A stretch of DNA of 64,000 bases from Telmatospirillum siberiense (GTDB lineage: Bacteria; Pseudomonadota; Alphaproteobacteria; Rhodospirillales; Magnetospirillaceae): the NCBI RefSeq assembly GCF_002845745.1, contig NZ_PIUM01000001.1, positions 248,001 through 312,000 on the forward strand, given 5' to 3'. The notes below the pieces were generated by a model. The model worked only from the letters and a program-made list of their open reading frames with translations, did not search any database and was not told where the DNA came from. The stretch's first letter is position 1, and every line of letters begins with the position of its first letter. A program made the position numbers and the translations under genes. Shown here piece after piece: positions 52,549-61,101 of the stretch.

Positions 52549-54191
52549 TCCGCGCTCACCTTCACCGGCGAGCCGGGACTGGCGGCGTTCCGCTTCAGGC
52601 GAAACGAGGCCAATTCCTGCCGGTCGAGTCGTTCGAGCAGCCCCAGTTCCCAGGCGAGATATTGCCGCGCCGCCGCCTTGTTTCCCTCGTGGCGGTCATG
52701 GGTGAAGAACAGGAAATCGATGCGTTCGCTGTCGGGCGGTTCGGCGGGGGTGGCCTCCACCGGCAGGCCAGCGGCGATCCAGGCGGCGTATCCGCCGCCC
52801 AGGGTTCTGGCGGAAATACCCGCGTCGAGCAGTTCCCGCGCCGCCAAATGGGCAAGGGCGGGATCGTCGCCGATCACCACCACCGTCCGCCGTTCACCGG
52901 CAAACTGCTTCGCCAACCGGGGGCGAATCGACCAGAGGGCGCCCCGCGCGTGGCCCTGCCGGTAATCCCTGCTGGGGCGGACGTCGACCAGTACGGGCGG
53001 CGGCGTCGCGGAAGAAAGCGCCGCGAGGGGAAGGTCCAGTGAGTGGCCGGGGGGCTCCGATTTGCTTCCGTCTTCCGGTTTTGCAAGGTCCAGCCCGCCG
53101 TGCAAGCCGCCTTCCAGGACCGTGGCGTCGTGGCCCTGCAGGCGCAACCAGGCGGCGACCACCGGCGCGCGGATCATTTCGTCGTCGAACAGCACGATTC
53201 TGGCCCGGCGCACGCCGACGAACTGATCGGTGGCCTGGATCAATTGCCCGCCCGGCGCATGGCGGGCTCCGGCCAGGGTGCCGGCCTGGAATTCCTGCGC
53301 GGTGCGCACGTCGAAAAGAAAGGTCGTCCACGCGTCGTCGGCCAGCCAGGCGATCACGGCGGCCGCCGTCAGGATGGGCACTTGATGGCGGAACGCGAAA
53401 TCACCGGCCGCCTTGCGCGCTTCGCTCAGCCCGCGCGAGGGAACGCCGTCGGGCCACCGGCGCCGGCTGCCGTGTTCCAGCGGCAGGTCCGCCAGCATCC
53501 AGCCCTGTGTGCCGTTTTCCAGCGCATAGACCGGATTGGGGATGCCCAGATTGACGAGGGTCTGCGCGCCCAGAATGCTGCGGGTGCGGCCGGCGCAGTT
53601 GATGACGATCCGCCTGTCCGGATCGTCGACCAGCTCGCCCAGCCGATAGGCCAACTCGCCGTTGGGACAGCAAATGCCGCCGGGAATGTTCATCTTGCCA
53701 TATTCCTCGAACGGGCGGCCGTCGAGGACGATCAGTTTTTCGCCCCGCGTCATCCATTCGGACAGTTCGTCGGCGCTGACATGTGGCGTATGGAAGGTCT
53801 GTTCGACCAGTTCGCCGAACGCCTTGGAGGGGACGTTGACTCCGGCGAACAGGCCGAACCCGGCCGCCTCCCAAGCCGGGGCGCCGCCTTTCAGCACGAC
53901 CGTGTTCCGGTAGCCCAGTTTGTCCAGTTGCCGGGCGGCGCGGACCGGCAGATCGTCGTCGTCGCCGTAAAGGACGACGCGAACTCCCGGCCTGGGGGCC
54001 AGCCGGGGAATGTCGAGTTCCAGCCGGCTATAGGGCAGGGGTACGGCGAAAAACAGGTGTCCGGCGCCGTAAAGGCCGTGCTCCCGGACGTCGAACAGGG
54101 CGATCTCCCCGTCGTCGTCCAGCCAGTTTTTCAAAGTGCCGGGATCGATCAGGCGGGGGCCGGGCGCCGCGCTTTCAAAGCCTGTGTTCAT
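52545..54191 (-). CDS. Four-domain rhodanese-like protein
   Basis: A 548-residue protein with four tandem rhodanese-like domains (about 15-110, 130-230, 275-370 and 385-490). Only the second keeps an active-site cysteine (VINCAGRTRS). The first, third and fourth have Asp at the equivalent place (VVLYGDDD, IVLFDDEM, VVVIGDDP), so they are probably structural or binding domains. Rhodaneses transfer sulfane sulfur between thiols, cyanide and persulfides. It overlaps both neighbours by four bases (cysteine dioxygenase upstream, lyase downstream), so it belongs to cysteine sulfur breakdown. Confidence 0.9.
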   Translation of the reverse strand: MNTGFESAAPGPRLIDPGTLKNWLDDDGEIALFDVREHGLYGAGHLFFAVPLPYSRLELDIPRLAPRPGVRVVLYGDDDDLPVRAARQLDKLGYRNTVVLKGGAPAWEAAGFGLFAGVNVPSKAFGELVEQTFHTPHVSADELSEWMTRGEKLIVLDGRPFEEYGKMNIPGGICCPNGELAYRLGELVDDPDRRIVINCAGRTRSILGAQTLVNLGIPNPVYALENGTQGWMLADLPLEHGSRRRWPDGVPSRGLSEARKAAGDFAFRHQVPILTAAAVIAWLADDAWTTFLFDVRTAQEFQAGTLAGARHAPGGQLIQATDQFVGVRRARIVLFDDEMIRAPVVAAWLRLQGHDATVLEGGLHGGLDLAKPEDGSKSEPPGHSLDLPLAALSSATPPPVLVDVRPSRDYRQGHARGALWSIRPRLAKQFAGERRTVVVIGDDPALAHLAARELLDAGISARTLGGGYAAWIAAGLPVEATPAEPPDSERIDFLFFTHDRHEGNKAAARQYLAWELGLLERLDRQELASFRLKRNAASPGSPVKVSAE

Positions 54192-54793
54192 CGGCGGGTC
54201 TCCACGCCGATGGGCATTTTCTCGGTACGTCCGTTTGCCAGATCGAAGCGGATGCGTTCGCTCAGGGTTTCCAATGACCGGCCGTAGAGATGCAGATGGC
54301 GGATTTCCGGGTCCGTCTTGATCTCCACGGCATGAATGTCGTCGGGCAGCAGGGCGATGCCCTGGCCCGGTCCCACTTCGACCGTGTCCGTCTGTTCCAG
54401 GATGCCGATGCCGGACCGCGTGCCGTCGTCGAGCCGGCGGTAGAGATGGTTGTGCTCGCTGCCTTCCACGGCGGCGATGCAGGCCCAGGTGGTGTGGTTG
54501 TGCGGGATGATCAGATTACCCTGCCGCATGACGTTGAGATAGAGCGCGAAGCTTTGGTCAGGATCCTCGCTGATCAGATAGCGGGCATGCCGCGCCGCGC
54601 CCTCCGGCGGGGGAAAATCCTCGGCCGTCCACAAGGGACGCCGGGCGGCCACGGTCAGCAGTACCTCCAGAATGCGCGATAGGCCGGATCGGTCCGGAGA
54701 AGATCCGCCGGCGAGGCCACGGATGCGGGCCAAGGCGTCGTGGACCGTCCGGTCCCGTTCGGTCTTGCGGTTCTTGGCTTCAGTGGAAGGCAT
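54188..54793 (-). CDS. Cysteine dioxygenase family protein
   Basis: A 201-residue cupin-fold thiol dioxygenase. The iron ligands expected are two His in IPHNHTTW and one in LPDDIHAVE. Such enzymes oxidise cysteine to cysteine sulfinate, or in some bacteria 3-mercaptopropionate. The neighbours (lyase, rhodanese, aminotransferase, ABC permeases) favour cysteine as substrate. The ATG overlaps the upstream permease gene's end by 14 bases, and the stop overlaps the rhodanese start by four. Confidence 0.85.
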   Translation of the reverse strand: MPSTEAKNRKTERDRTVHDALARIRGLAGGSSPDRSGLSRILEVLLTVAARRPLWTAEDFPPPEGAARHARYLISEDPDQSFALYLNVMRQGNLIIPHNHTTWACIAAVEGSEHNHLYRRLDDGTRSGIGILEQTDTVEVGPGQGIALLPDDIHAVEIKTDPEIRHLHLYGRSLETLSERIRFDLANGRTEKMPIGVETRR

Positions 54794-55568
54794 ATTTCCT
54801 CTCGAGTGCTTTGGTCACTGCCGAGATCGCGTAGCAATAAAGGAAGAACCAGACCAGGATCGACAGATAGACAACGATGGTGAAATTGGTGCTGTGCACC
54901 GCGGCACTGGCGTTGTTGGCGGCGTTCAGCAGATCGGCGACGCCGACCAGGGAGGCGAGCGTCGTTCCCATGGTGATGGTGGCGTAGAGATTCATCCAAG
55001 GCGGCAGGGCGCGCTTGACGCATTGCGGCAGAATGACCCAGCGCAGGGTTTGAATGCGGCGAAATCCCAGGGCCTTCGCCGATTGCCATTGGGCGGTGGA
55101 AATCGAACGGACGGCGCCGCGAACGATTTCGGCGACGTAGGCGCTGGCCGGCAGGGCCAGGCCCAGGGTCGCCTTCAGCCAGTCGGGGAAGGCGACGTAA
55201 TGATGCTGAATGCTGATTTCGAACGGAAAGATGTATGAGGAAAAATAGACCATGACGAGCAGCGGCGCATTCCGGAAGGTCTGGACGAACCAATGGGTGG
55301 GCCGCCTGATCGCCGCGAAGGGCGACAACTCCAGTCCGCCGAGGACGATGCCTCCCAGGGTGCCCAGCCCGACGGCCAGCACGCTGATCAGCACATTCAT
55401 GGCGAAGCCCTGGGCGAGATGCGGCAGCCAGCGCAACAATGTCGACAGCAGCGGCGGCGCCGGCAACAGGGCGACGGCGATCACCGCCAAAGCTATGGCG
55501 CCCGACAGCGCCGCCCAGTTCCATCCCCTGCCCGGAGCGAGGCGGAGCGTCAGCCTAGCCGACGTCAT
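54780..55568 (-). CDS. Amino-acid ABC transporter permease (HisM/GlnP family)
   Basis: A 262-residue inner-membrane permease of the polar amino acid family, with about five to six helices and the EAA loop in VRGAVRSISTAQWQSAKALGF-like sequence that docks the ATPase. It pairs with the permease upstream (55555-56301), overlapping it by 14 bases. Both belong to the binding-protein importer with the solute-binding protein at 57559. The ATPase gene is missing from this locus. Confidence 0.9.
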   Translation of the reverse strand: MTSARLTLRLAPGRGWNWAALSGAIALAVIAVALLPAPPLLSTLLRWLPHLAQGFAMNVLISVLAVGLGTLGGIVLGGLELSPFAAIRRPTHWFVQTFRNAPLLVMVYFSSYIFPFEISIQHHYVAFPDWLKATLGLALPASAYVAEIVRGAVRSISTAQWQSAKALGFRRIQTLRWVILPQCVKRALPPWMNLYATITMGTTLASLVGVADLLNAANNASAAVHSTNFTIVVYLSILVWFFLYCYAISAVTKALERKYAFH

Positions 55569-56301
55569 AGCCGGGAATCCTTAACCGGTTTTCCAGCCAA
55601 TGGCCGGCGCGGGCGAGGCCGTAGGCCAGCGCGCTGAAGAACAGCAGTAGCAGAATCATCAGCTCCAGCACATTGTCATGCTGCGTCCATATCATGATGG
55701 AGGCATAGGTCACCTCGCCGACGGCGATCGCCGAGCCCAGGGTCGTCAGCTTGAGCAGATTGACCAGATTGTTGACGAGCGACGGCAATGAAAATCGGAA
55801 GGCCAGCGGCAGCGTGATCCGCCAGAAGATGGCCCGTTGGCTGAAGCCCAGGGAAAGCGCGGCCTCGGTGGTGACGCCGGGGACCGCTTCGATGCCGGCG
55901 CGGAACGCCTCGGCATGGAACGCCCCGATATGGAGCGCGAGCACACCCACCACCCAGGCGAAGGGCGTCAGCGGATTGTGCTCGGCCCCTTGCAAGGCGT
56001 TGCTGATCAGCATGTTGAGGACGAGGAAGGCGCAATAAAGCTGGATCAGCGTCGGCGTGTTGCGGGTCAGTTCGATGAAGCTGCGCGCCGGAAGGGCGAG
56101 CCAGTTCCGCCGCGACGTGATGGCCGCCGACAGCAGGACGCCGACGAGAAGACTGATGGGAATGGTCAGCCCGGCGATTTCCAGGGTGGTGAGCAGCCCT
56201 TCGGCCCAGATACCGCTTTCATAGCCGTCGTTGATGAAGGCGTAATTGAAACCGGCCTGTTTGGCGGCGCCGATCAGTTGGCTCAGGATGGCGTCCGGCA
56301 T
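55555..56301 (-). CDS. Amino-acid ABC transporter permease (second subunit)
   Basis: A 248-residue inner-membrane permease of the same family as its neighbour, with the EAA loop FRAGIEAVPGVTTEAALSLG and conserved ELTRNTPTLIQLY. The two form the membrane core of an importer for a polar amino acid, by context probably cystine or cysteine. The ATG at 56301 is chosen because it gives the usual short N-terminus before the first helix; the frame is open to 56430 but that part overlaps the aminotransferase gene. Confidence 0.9.
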   Translation of the reverse strand: MPDAILSQLIGAAKQAGFNYAFINDGYESGIWAEGLLTTLEIAGLTIPISLLVGVLLSAAITSRRNWLALPARSFIELTRNTPTLIQLYCAFLVLNMLISNALQGAEHNPLTPFAWVVGVLALHIGAFHAEAFRAGIEAVPGVTTEAALSLGFSQRAIFWRITLPLAFRFSLPSLVNNLVNLLKLTTLGSAIAVGEVTYASIMIWTQHDNVLELMILLLLFFSALAYGLARAGHWLENRLRIPGYDVG

Positions 56302-56317
56302 GGCGCGGCCTTTCCCG

Positions 56318-57559
56318 TCAGCCGAGCCGCGCGCAGGCGCGCGCGATCCGGCGGCACGCCTCCTCGATGGAATTGGCGTCGGCGGCGATGGACAGTCGGA
56401 AATGGCCGGGCAGGTCGAAGGAACCGCCATTGACCGAGGCGACGCCCTCCGTTTCCAGCAGATAGTCGCCGAAGGCCAGGTCGGTGTCGATCAGACGACC
56501 CTGCGGCGTCTTCCGCCCGATGACGCTGGCGCAACTGGGGAAGGCGAACAGTCCGCCGTCGGGAGCCACCAGATCAATGTGAGGGCTGCCGGCGAAGGCG
56601 TTCACCACGATGTCGCGGCGGCTTTTGTAGGCCGCCGCCGCTCGTTCAACGAAGGACTGATCGCCGTCCAGCGCGGTGATGGCGGCCGCCTGGGCGATGG
56701 CGTTGACGCCCGAACAGGCCTGCGCCTGGACCATGATCATCGCCTTGATCAGCGGCAGGGGGCCGGCGCCGAAACCGATGCGCCAGCCGGTCATGGCGTA
56801 GGTCTTGGAAACCCCGGTGATCAGCAGGATGCGATCGAGCAGATCCGGGGCGACGCGGGTCAGGCTGGCCGGTGGCCCGGGCAGGAAATGGACATGCTCG
56901 TAGATCTCGTCGAGCAGGACCAGCACTTGCGGATGGCGCCTCAGCACGTCGGCCAGCGCTTCGAGTTCGTCCGCGTTGTAGACGGCCCCCGACGGATTGC
57001 TGGGGGAATTCAGTACCAGCCAGCGGGTCTTCGGGGTGATGGCGCGCTCCAGGGCTTCCGGCGTCAGTTTGAAGCCGGTTGAGGCCGGGCAGGGAACGAG
57101 ACGCGGCGTTCCGTCGTTGAAGGCGGCGGCGTCCTGGAACGATGACCATGCCGGTGTCGGAATGATTACCTCGTCGCCGGTATCGAGCGTGGCGGCAAAG
57201 GCGTTGAAGATGATCTGCTTGGCCCCGTTGGCGATGGCGATCTGCCGGGCGGGGTAATCCAGTTCGTTCTCCCGCGCCAGTTTGCGGCTGACCGCGTCCC
57301 GCAGGGCCTGGGTGCCGGCGGCCGGCGTGTATTTCGTCTCGCCCCGGCGCATGGCCTGGATGGCGGCGTCCTTGATGTGCTCCGGCGTATCGAAATCGGG
57401 CTCCCCGATGGTCAGGTCGATGATGTCGCGTCCTTCGGCACGCAACGCCTTGGCTTTGAGACTGGCCGCGGCGTTTGGGGGAAGCCGGGTTTCCCGCGCC
57501 CGGCGCGAGAGAGGAATCTCGGGGTCCCGCTTTTGCGTCGGATGGGTGAGGATGGTCAT
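56318..57559 (-). CDS. Class I/II aminotransferase (aspartate aminotransferase-like)
   Basis: A 413-residue PLP aminotransferase of the AspC/PatA type (fold type I). The PLP lysine is in LLITGVSKTYAMTGWRIG, and IGEPDFDTP, NSPSNPSGAVY and the C-terminal arginine region GGSFDLPGHFRLS are typical. In this operon it could transaminate cysteine sulfinate, made by the dioxygenase, to 3-sulfinylpyruvate, which breaks down to pyruvate and sulfite; aspartate aminotransferases are known to do this. It overlaps the solute-binding gene by one base and is followed by the permeases. Confidence 0.9.
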   Translation of the reverse strand: MTILTHPTQKRDPEIPLSRRARETRLPPNAAASLKAKALRAEGRDIIDLTIGEPDFDTPEHIKDAAIQAMRRGETKYTPAAGTQALRDAVSRKLARENELDYPARQIAIANGAKQIIFNAFAATLDTGDEVIIPTPAWSSFQDAAAFNDGTPRLVPCPASTGFKLTPEALERAITPKTRWLVLNSPSNPSGAVYNADELEALADVLRRHPQVLVLLDEIYEHVHFLPGPPASLTRVAPDLLDRILLITGVSKTYAMTGWRIGFGAGPLPLIKAMIMVQAQACSGVNAIAQAAAITALDGDQSFVERAAAAYKSRRDIVVNAFAGSPHIDLVAPDGGLFAFPSCASVIGRKTPQGRLIDTDLAFGDYLLETEGVASVNGGSFDLPGHFRLSIAADANSIEEACRRIARACARLG

Positions 57560-58383
57560 CAGGATGCCTTGAACTGTTCATGCAGCCGGTTGAGAAGGGG
57601 CGACAAGGGGAGGCGGTTCTTTTTCGCCGTCTCGATCAGCCAGCCGGTCCGGTGCCATTCCTTGACGATGGCGTCGAGGGCCGCCTGGGTGTCGGTCTCG
57701 CCTTTGCGCAGCCAGATTACCGACGGCGAGGGGATGAGATCGTTTGGGATGGGAATTTCGTATTCGCCCCATTCGCTCTTTTTGTCCTCGACCATCAGCT
57801 TGACGGCGGCGCCATCGTGGACGGCGGCCACGCAATTGCCGCCCTTGAGGGCCAGCAGGGATTCGGGCTGGCTGGGAAACCCCTTGACCTGGGCGCCATA
57901 ATCCTCGGCCAGCGGCTTGGTGAAATTGCTGCCCTGGGACACGCAGACCGGTTTTCCCTTGAGATTCGCCCACTCCTTGATGCCGCTGCCTTTGCGGACC
58001 ACGGCGGCGCCGCCCACTTCGTCATAAGGGGTCGGCACGAAGGTCAGAATTTCGCTGCGATCCTGCGTCCATTGCATATTTGCGAGCAGGAGCGAGACTT
58101 TGCCCTGCTGGAGGAAGGCGACGCGGGTAGGAGGCGTGACCGGCACGGTTTCCAGCCGGACGCCCAGATGGTCCGCCAGGCTTTTCGCCAGATCGATATT
58201 GACGCCCCGCTGTTCCTGCGTCGTCGGGTCGATATAACCGAATGGGGGGCCGGACAGCATGACGCCGACCACCAGAACGCCGCGTTCCTTGATCTTGTCG
58301 AGGGTGGCATCGGCCCTCGCGGCTGTCTGGGCGAAGCAGCCCAGGCCCAGTAAAACCAACCAGAACATCGCGCGCCGTATCAT
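57559..58383 (-). CDS. Amino-acid ABC transporter solute-binding protein
   Basis: A 274-residue periplasmic binding protein of family 3. A signal peptide (MFWLVLLGLGCFAQTAARA) is followed by the usual start of the binding domain, LDKIKERGVLVVGV, and two lobes. It delivers a polar amino acid to the permeases encoded downstream. It is the first gene of the operon. The ATG at 58383 follows GAGGTGG, which supports this start over the open frame to 58425. The AT-rich stretch 58430-58500 upstream probably holds the promoter. Confidence 0.9.
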   Translation of the reverse strand: MIRRAMFWLVLLGLGCFAQTAARADATLDKIKERGVLVVGVMLSGPPFGYIDPTTQEQRGVNIDLAKSLADHLGVRLETVPVTPPTRVAFLQQGKVSLLLANMQWTQDRSEILTFVPTPYDEVGGAAVVRKGSGIKEWANLKGKPVCVSQGSNFTKPLAEDYGAQVKGFPSQPESLLALKGGNCVAAVHDGAAVKLMVEDKKSEWGEYEIPIPNDLIPSPSVIWLRKGETDTQAALDAIVKEWHRTGWLIETAKKNRLPLSPLLNRLHEQFKAS

Positions 58384-58603
58384 CGCCACCTCATTTCCGC
58401 AGTTGATCACGTTGATCACTGGCAATGGACGGCAGCGTAATGTGATTTTTTTGCAAATTCTACTGGTTTTATATATTTACAGAATTGAGGTGGAGAATTG
58501 AGGGCGTGCGAAAAAGACGACGGAATTGGGATTTCCCGCACCGCTGACAAGCGAGGCGGCTATTTAACCCTTCGATTACGGGCTGTTGCCGAAGCGGCGC
58601 GGC

Positions 58604-59143
58604 TTACCAGCAGCGGACGCGGCCGACGTCCACATGGACGAAGTTCGAACTGGGATATTGCCCGACACCGCCGGATTTCAGGCTTTTGGCGGCGCGGCCC
58701 AAGGTTCTTACGGAGACGCCATCCATCCGGATGTCGATCGCCTTGCCTTCCATATGCAGGCTGTGCTGGGCGACGCCATCGGTTTCGGCGGCCAACATGG
58801 CGTTGGTCTCGGGTGAGCGATAGCCGGAAATGATCTGGAAGGGTTTCTTGGTGCCCAGGCGATGCTGCAAGGCGCAAAGGAGGTCGATGACCTGGGGAGA
58901 GATGGAGTGGATGTCGCCGGAATAATGATCGCGCAGGATGCGATTGAGTTGGCGGAGCGAACTGGGCTGATACTGACCGTTGGTCCAGTAGGTGGTGTTG
59001 AGGCTCTCACCGGTATGGATGTTATGAAGGGCGACGGAACGTTCTATTTTGGTGCGGAGTGCTGCTTCGGCGGGGAAGGGGATGAAGGCGGCGGCGGCGG
59101 TCGCCGCGGCGCCACAAACGAGAAACTGCCGGCGACTCAGCAT
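58604..59143 (-). CDS. MepK/YcbK-like murein endopeptidase (DUF882)
   Basis: A 179-residue protein of the DUF882/YcbK family, related to M15 zinc peptidases. A Tat-type signal is visible (LSRRQFLVCGAAATAAAAF). The metal ligands appear as His and Asp in SLHMEGKAIDIRM and His in NFVHVDVG. E. coli MepK cuts meso-DAP cross-links (3-3 bonds) made by L,D-transpeptidases. It lies 79 bases downstream of an L,D-transpeptidase gene on the same strand, as in E. coli, which supports the pairing. Confidence 0.88.
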   Translation of the reverse strand: MLSRRQFLVCGAAATAAAAFIPFPAEAALRTKIERSVALHNIHTGESLNTTYWTNGQYQPSSLRQLNRILRDHYSGDIHSISPQVIDLLCALQHRLGTKKPFQIISGYRSPETNAMLAAETDGVAQHSLHMEGKAIDIRMDGVSVRTLGRAAKSLKSGGVGQYPSSNFVHVDVGRVRCW

Positions 59144-59222
59144 CGGTCACCTCGTTTCCGATCGGTCATGGTTTTCCCCTTCGTCTCTTTTTACATCCTA
59201 TTTCATCCGTCATAACATCATT

Positions 59223-60971
59223 TCAAGGGACACGGCAACCATCACAGCGCACTTCCTTGGGGATGGCGGTGGCGTTGCTGGACAGGACCGAGCCGGAACG
59301 CAAGGGTCGGGCGAGGGCAGCGGCCAGACGTTGGTCGCGGCCATACACATCGTCCCTGATCTGCAATACGCTCTCGGCATCGACCCAGTTGGTCCAGTAA
59401 AGCAGCCAGACGGGAAGGCGCTTGCCCAGCGTGAGGGTCCGGGTGTTTCCCGCGCCGATTTCGCTGTCCAGCCTTTCTTGCGACCAATCCTTGTCCTTGA
59501 GAACGTAAAGGGCCAGTTGGTCCGGCTTCTCCAACCGCACGCAGCCATGCGACAGCGCCCGCAGAGCCCGGGTGAAGGCTTTGTGATTGGGGGTGTCGTG
59601 GAGATAGATGTCGTCATTGTTGGGGATGTTGAACTTGATCCGTCCCAACGCGTTGTCCGACCCCGCTCTTTGGCGGATCGGCCAGGGAATGCTGCTGCGG
59701 TCTTGCCAGGAGATGCCGACGCCCTGGCTTTCGGGGCTTCCCGAGGGGAAGGCGTCGGAGACCAGTTCGAGGTCGTTGGCGATCAGATAGCCGGGATCCT
59801 TTTTCAGCTTGGGCAGGATCTCGTCGGTGGCGATGGAGGCGGGCACCCTCCAGGTGGGGTTCAACACCAGCGATGTCATTTGCGCATGCATCGCCGGGGT
59901 CGGATGATCGGGATCGCCCACCACCACGCGCATGCTCAGGATCGCCCGTCCGCCGTCGACCACTTCCAGCCAGGCGCCAGGGACGTTGACGACGATATGA
60001 TTGTCTTCCAGGCGCTGCGGCAACCAGCGCCAGCGTTCCATATTGACCGCGACCTGGCGAGCCAGCTGGGCGGCCGAGAGGTTCATCGCGGTGATGGTCT
60101 GGCGTCCGAGCGCTCCCTCGTCGGCCAGGCCGTGCCGGCGTTGGAACAATTGCACGGCGGCCAGCAACTGCTCGTCGTAGAGCGTCTGGGCCCGATCGCC
60201 CTGGGGCAATTCGCCGGTGGCCATCAGGCGGGCGCGGATGGCCGGGATGCGGTCATCGATATCACCCGGCTTGATGGTCGGTCCGGCGGGGACTTTCGGC
60301 CAGTCGCCGGCCGCCGCTATGGCTTTCAATTCGGCCAGTTTCTGTCGCAGCAACTGGTAGCCCGCGTAGGGTGGCTGCAAGCCGCGCAAGGCGGTCGCCA
60401 TGTCGCGCGCGTGCTCTTGCAGGAAGGCCTGGGCGTCGAAGGGCGGGGTGGGCAGGAACCAGTCGTCCTCGATGTGGGTGGGGTCGACCCTTTGGCCCCG
60501 CATGGCATTGGCGTAGCGCAGCAGCGCGTCGGTGATCAGCATATCCTGGTCGGCGAGGCCGGGGGTTCCGCCCGCCGTCCGGCGTTGGGCGATCGCCGTC
60601 AGATGCAGCCCCTCGGTCGGCAGGCCCTCCTGGTCGGCTGCGCTCAGCGTGCCGATCAGCTTGTCGGCGGTGTCGTTCCAGGCCGGGCGCCATCCGCGCG
60701 GCTGATAAAACGCGCGGAGTTGACCCAGGTCGACCTCTTCGCCGGCGATCCGGGTGGTCTCGGCGGTGCCGGTCAGGCGCTTCTGGATTTCCTGGGCGGC
60801 GGGATCCGTCGGCGCGACCGGCGGTGCCGCGGAGGCGCCTTCGCTCGCCAGCAGCAGCGCGGCCATGACGATCGCCCGCAAAATGGGCGCCGGAAGAACA
60901 GGAAGACGTACGGAACCCAAGATTCGCCCCACAAGATAAATGTTACACCTAATTATAACCACTTCGGCCAA
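59223..60971 (-). CDS. L,D-transpeptidase of the YcbB/LdtD type
   Basis: A protein of up to 582 residues with the LdtD layout: an exported N-terminus (hydrophobic stretch LRAIVMAALLLASEGASA), a scaffold domain, a peptidoglycan-binding domain (LFQRRHGLADEGALG) and a YkuD catalytic domain with the active cysteine in LSHGCVRLEKPDQL. It makes 3-3 cross-links in peptidoglycan. The start is unclear: frame is open to 60971, but a GTG at 60932 or a later codon would give a cleaner signal peptide. Downstream is the MepK-like gene. Confidence 0.9.
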   Translation of the reverse strand: MAEVVIIRCNIYLVGRILGSVRLPVLPAPILRAIVMAALLLASEGASAAPPVAPTDPAAQEIQKRLTGTAETTRIAGEEVDLGQLRAFYQPRGWRPAWNDTADKLIGTLSAADQEGLPTEGLHLTAIAQRRTAGGTPGLADQDMLITDALLRYANAMRGQRVDPTHIEDDWFLPTPPFDAQAFLQEHARDMATALRGLQPPYAGYQLLRQKLAELKAIAAAGDWPKVPAGPTIKPGDIDDRIPAIRARLMATGELPQGDRAQTLYDEQLLAAVQLFQRRHGLADEGALGRQTITAMNLSAAQLARQVAVNMERWRWLPQRLEDNHIVVNVPGAWLEVVDGGRAILSMRVVVGDPDHPTPAMHAQMTSLVLNPTWRVPASIATDEILPKLKKDPGYLIANDLELVSDAFPSGSPESQGVGISWQDRSSIPWPIRQRAGSDNALGRIKFNIPNNDDIYLHDTPNHKAFTRALRALSHGCVRLEKPDQLALYVLKDKDWSQERLDSEIGAGNTRTLTLGKRLPVWLLYWTNWVDAESVLQIRDDVYGRDQRLAAALARPLRSGSVLSSNATAIPKEVRCDGCRVP

Positions 60972-61101
60972 GTTGCCGAGCGAAGTTTCGAAAAATTGAC
61001 TGCTTATCCTCGGGTTTCATCAGGAAAATGCTCTTTTGCGTTACGGCTGCGTGAAATCCGGAATTTCTCCGCTGACGTCATTCGTCACCCTCCCCATGTG
61101 A

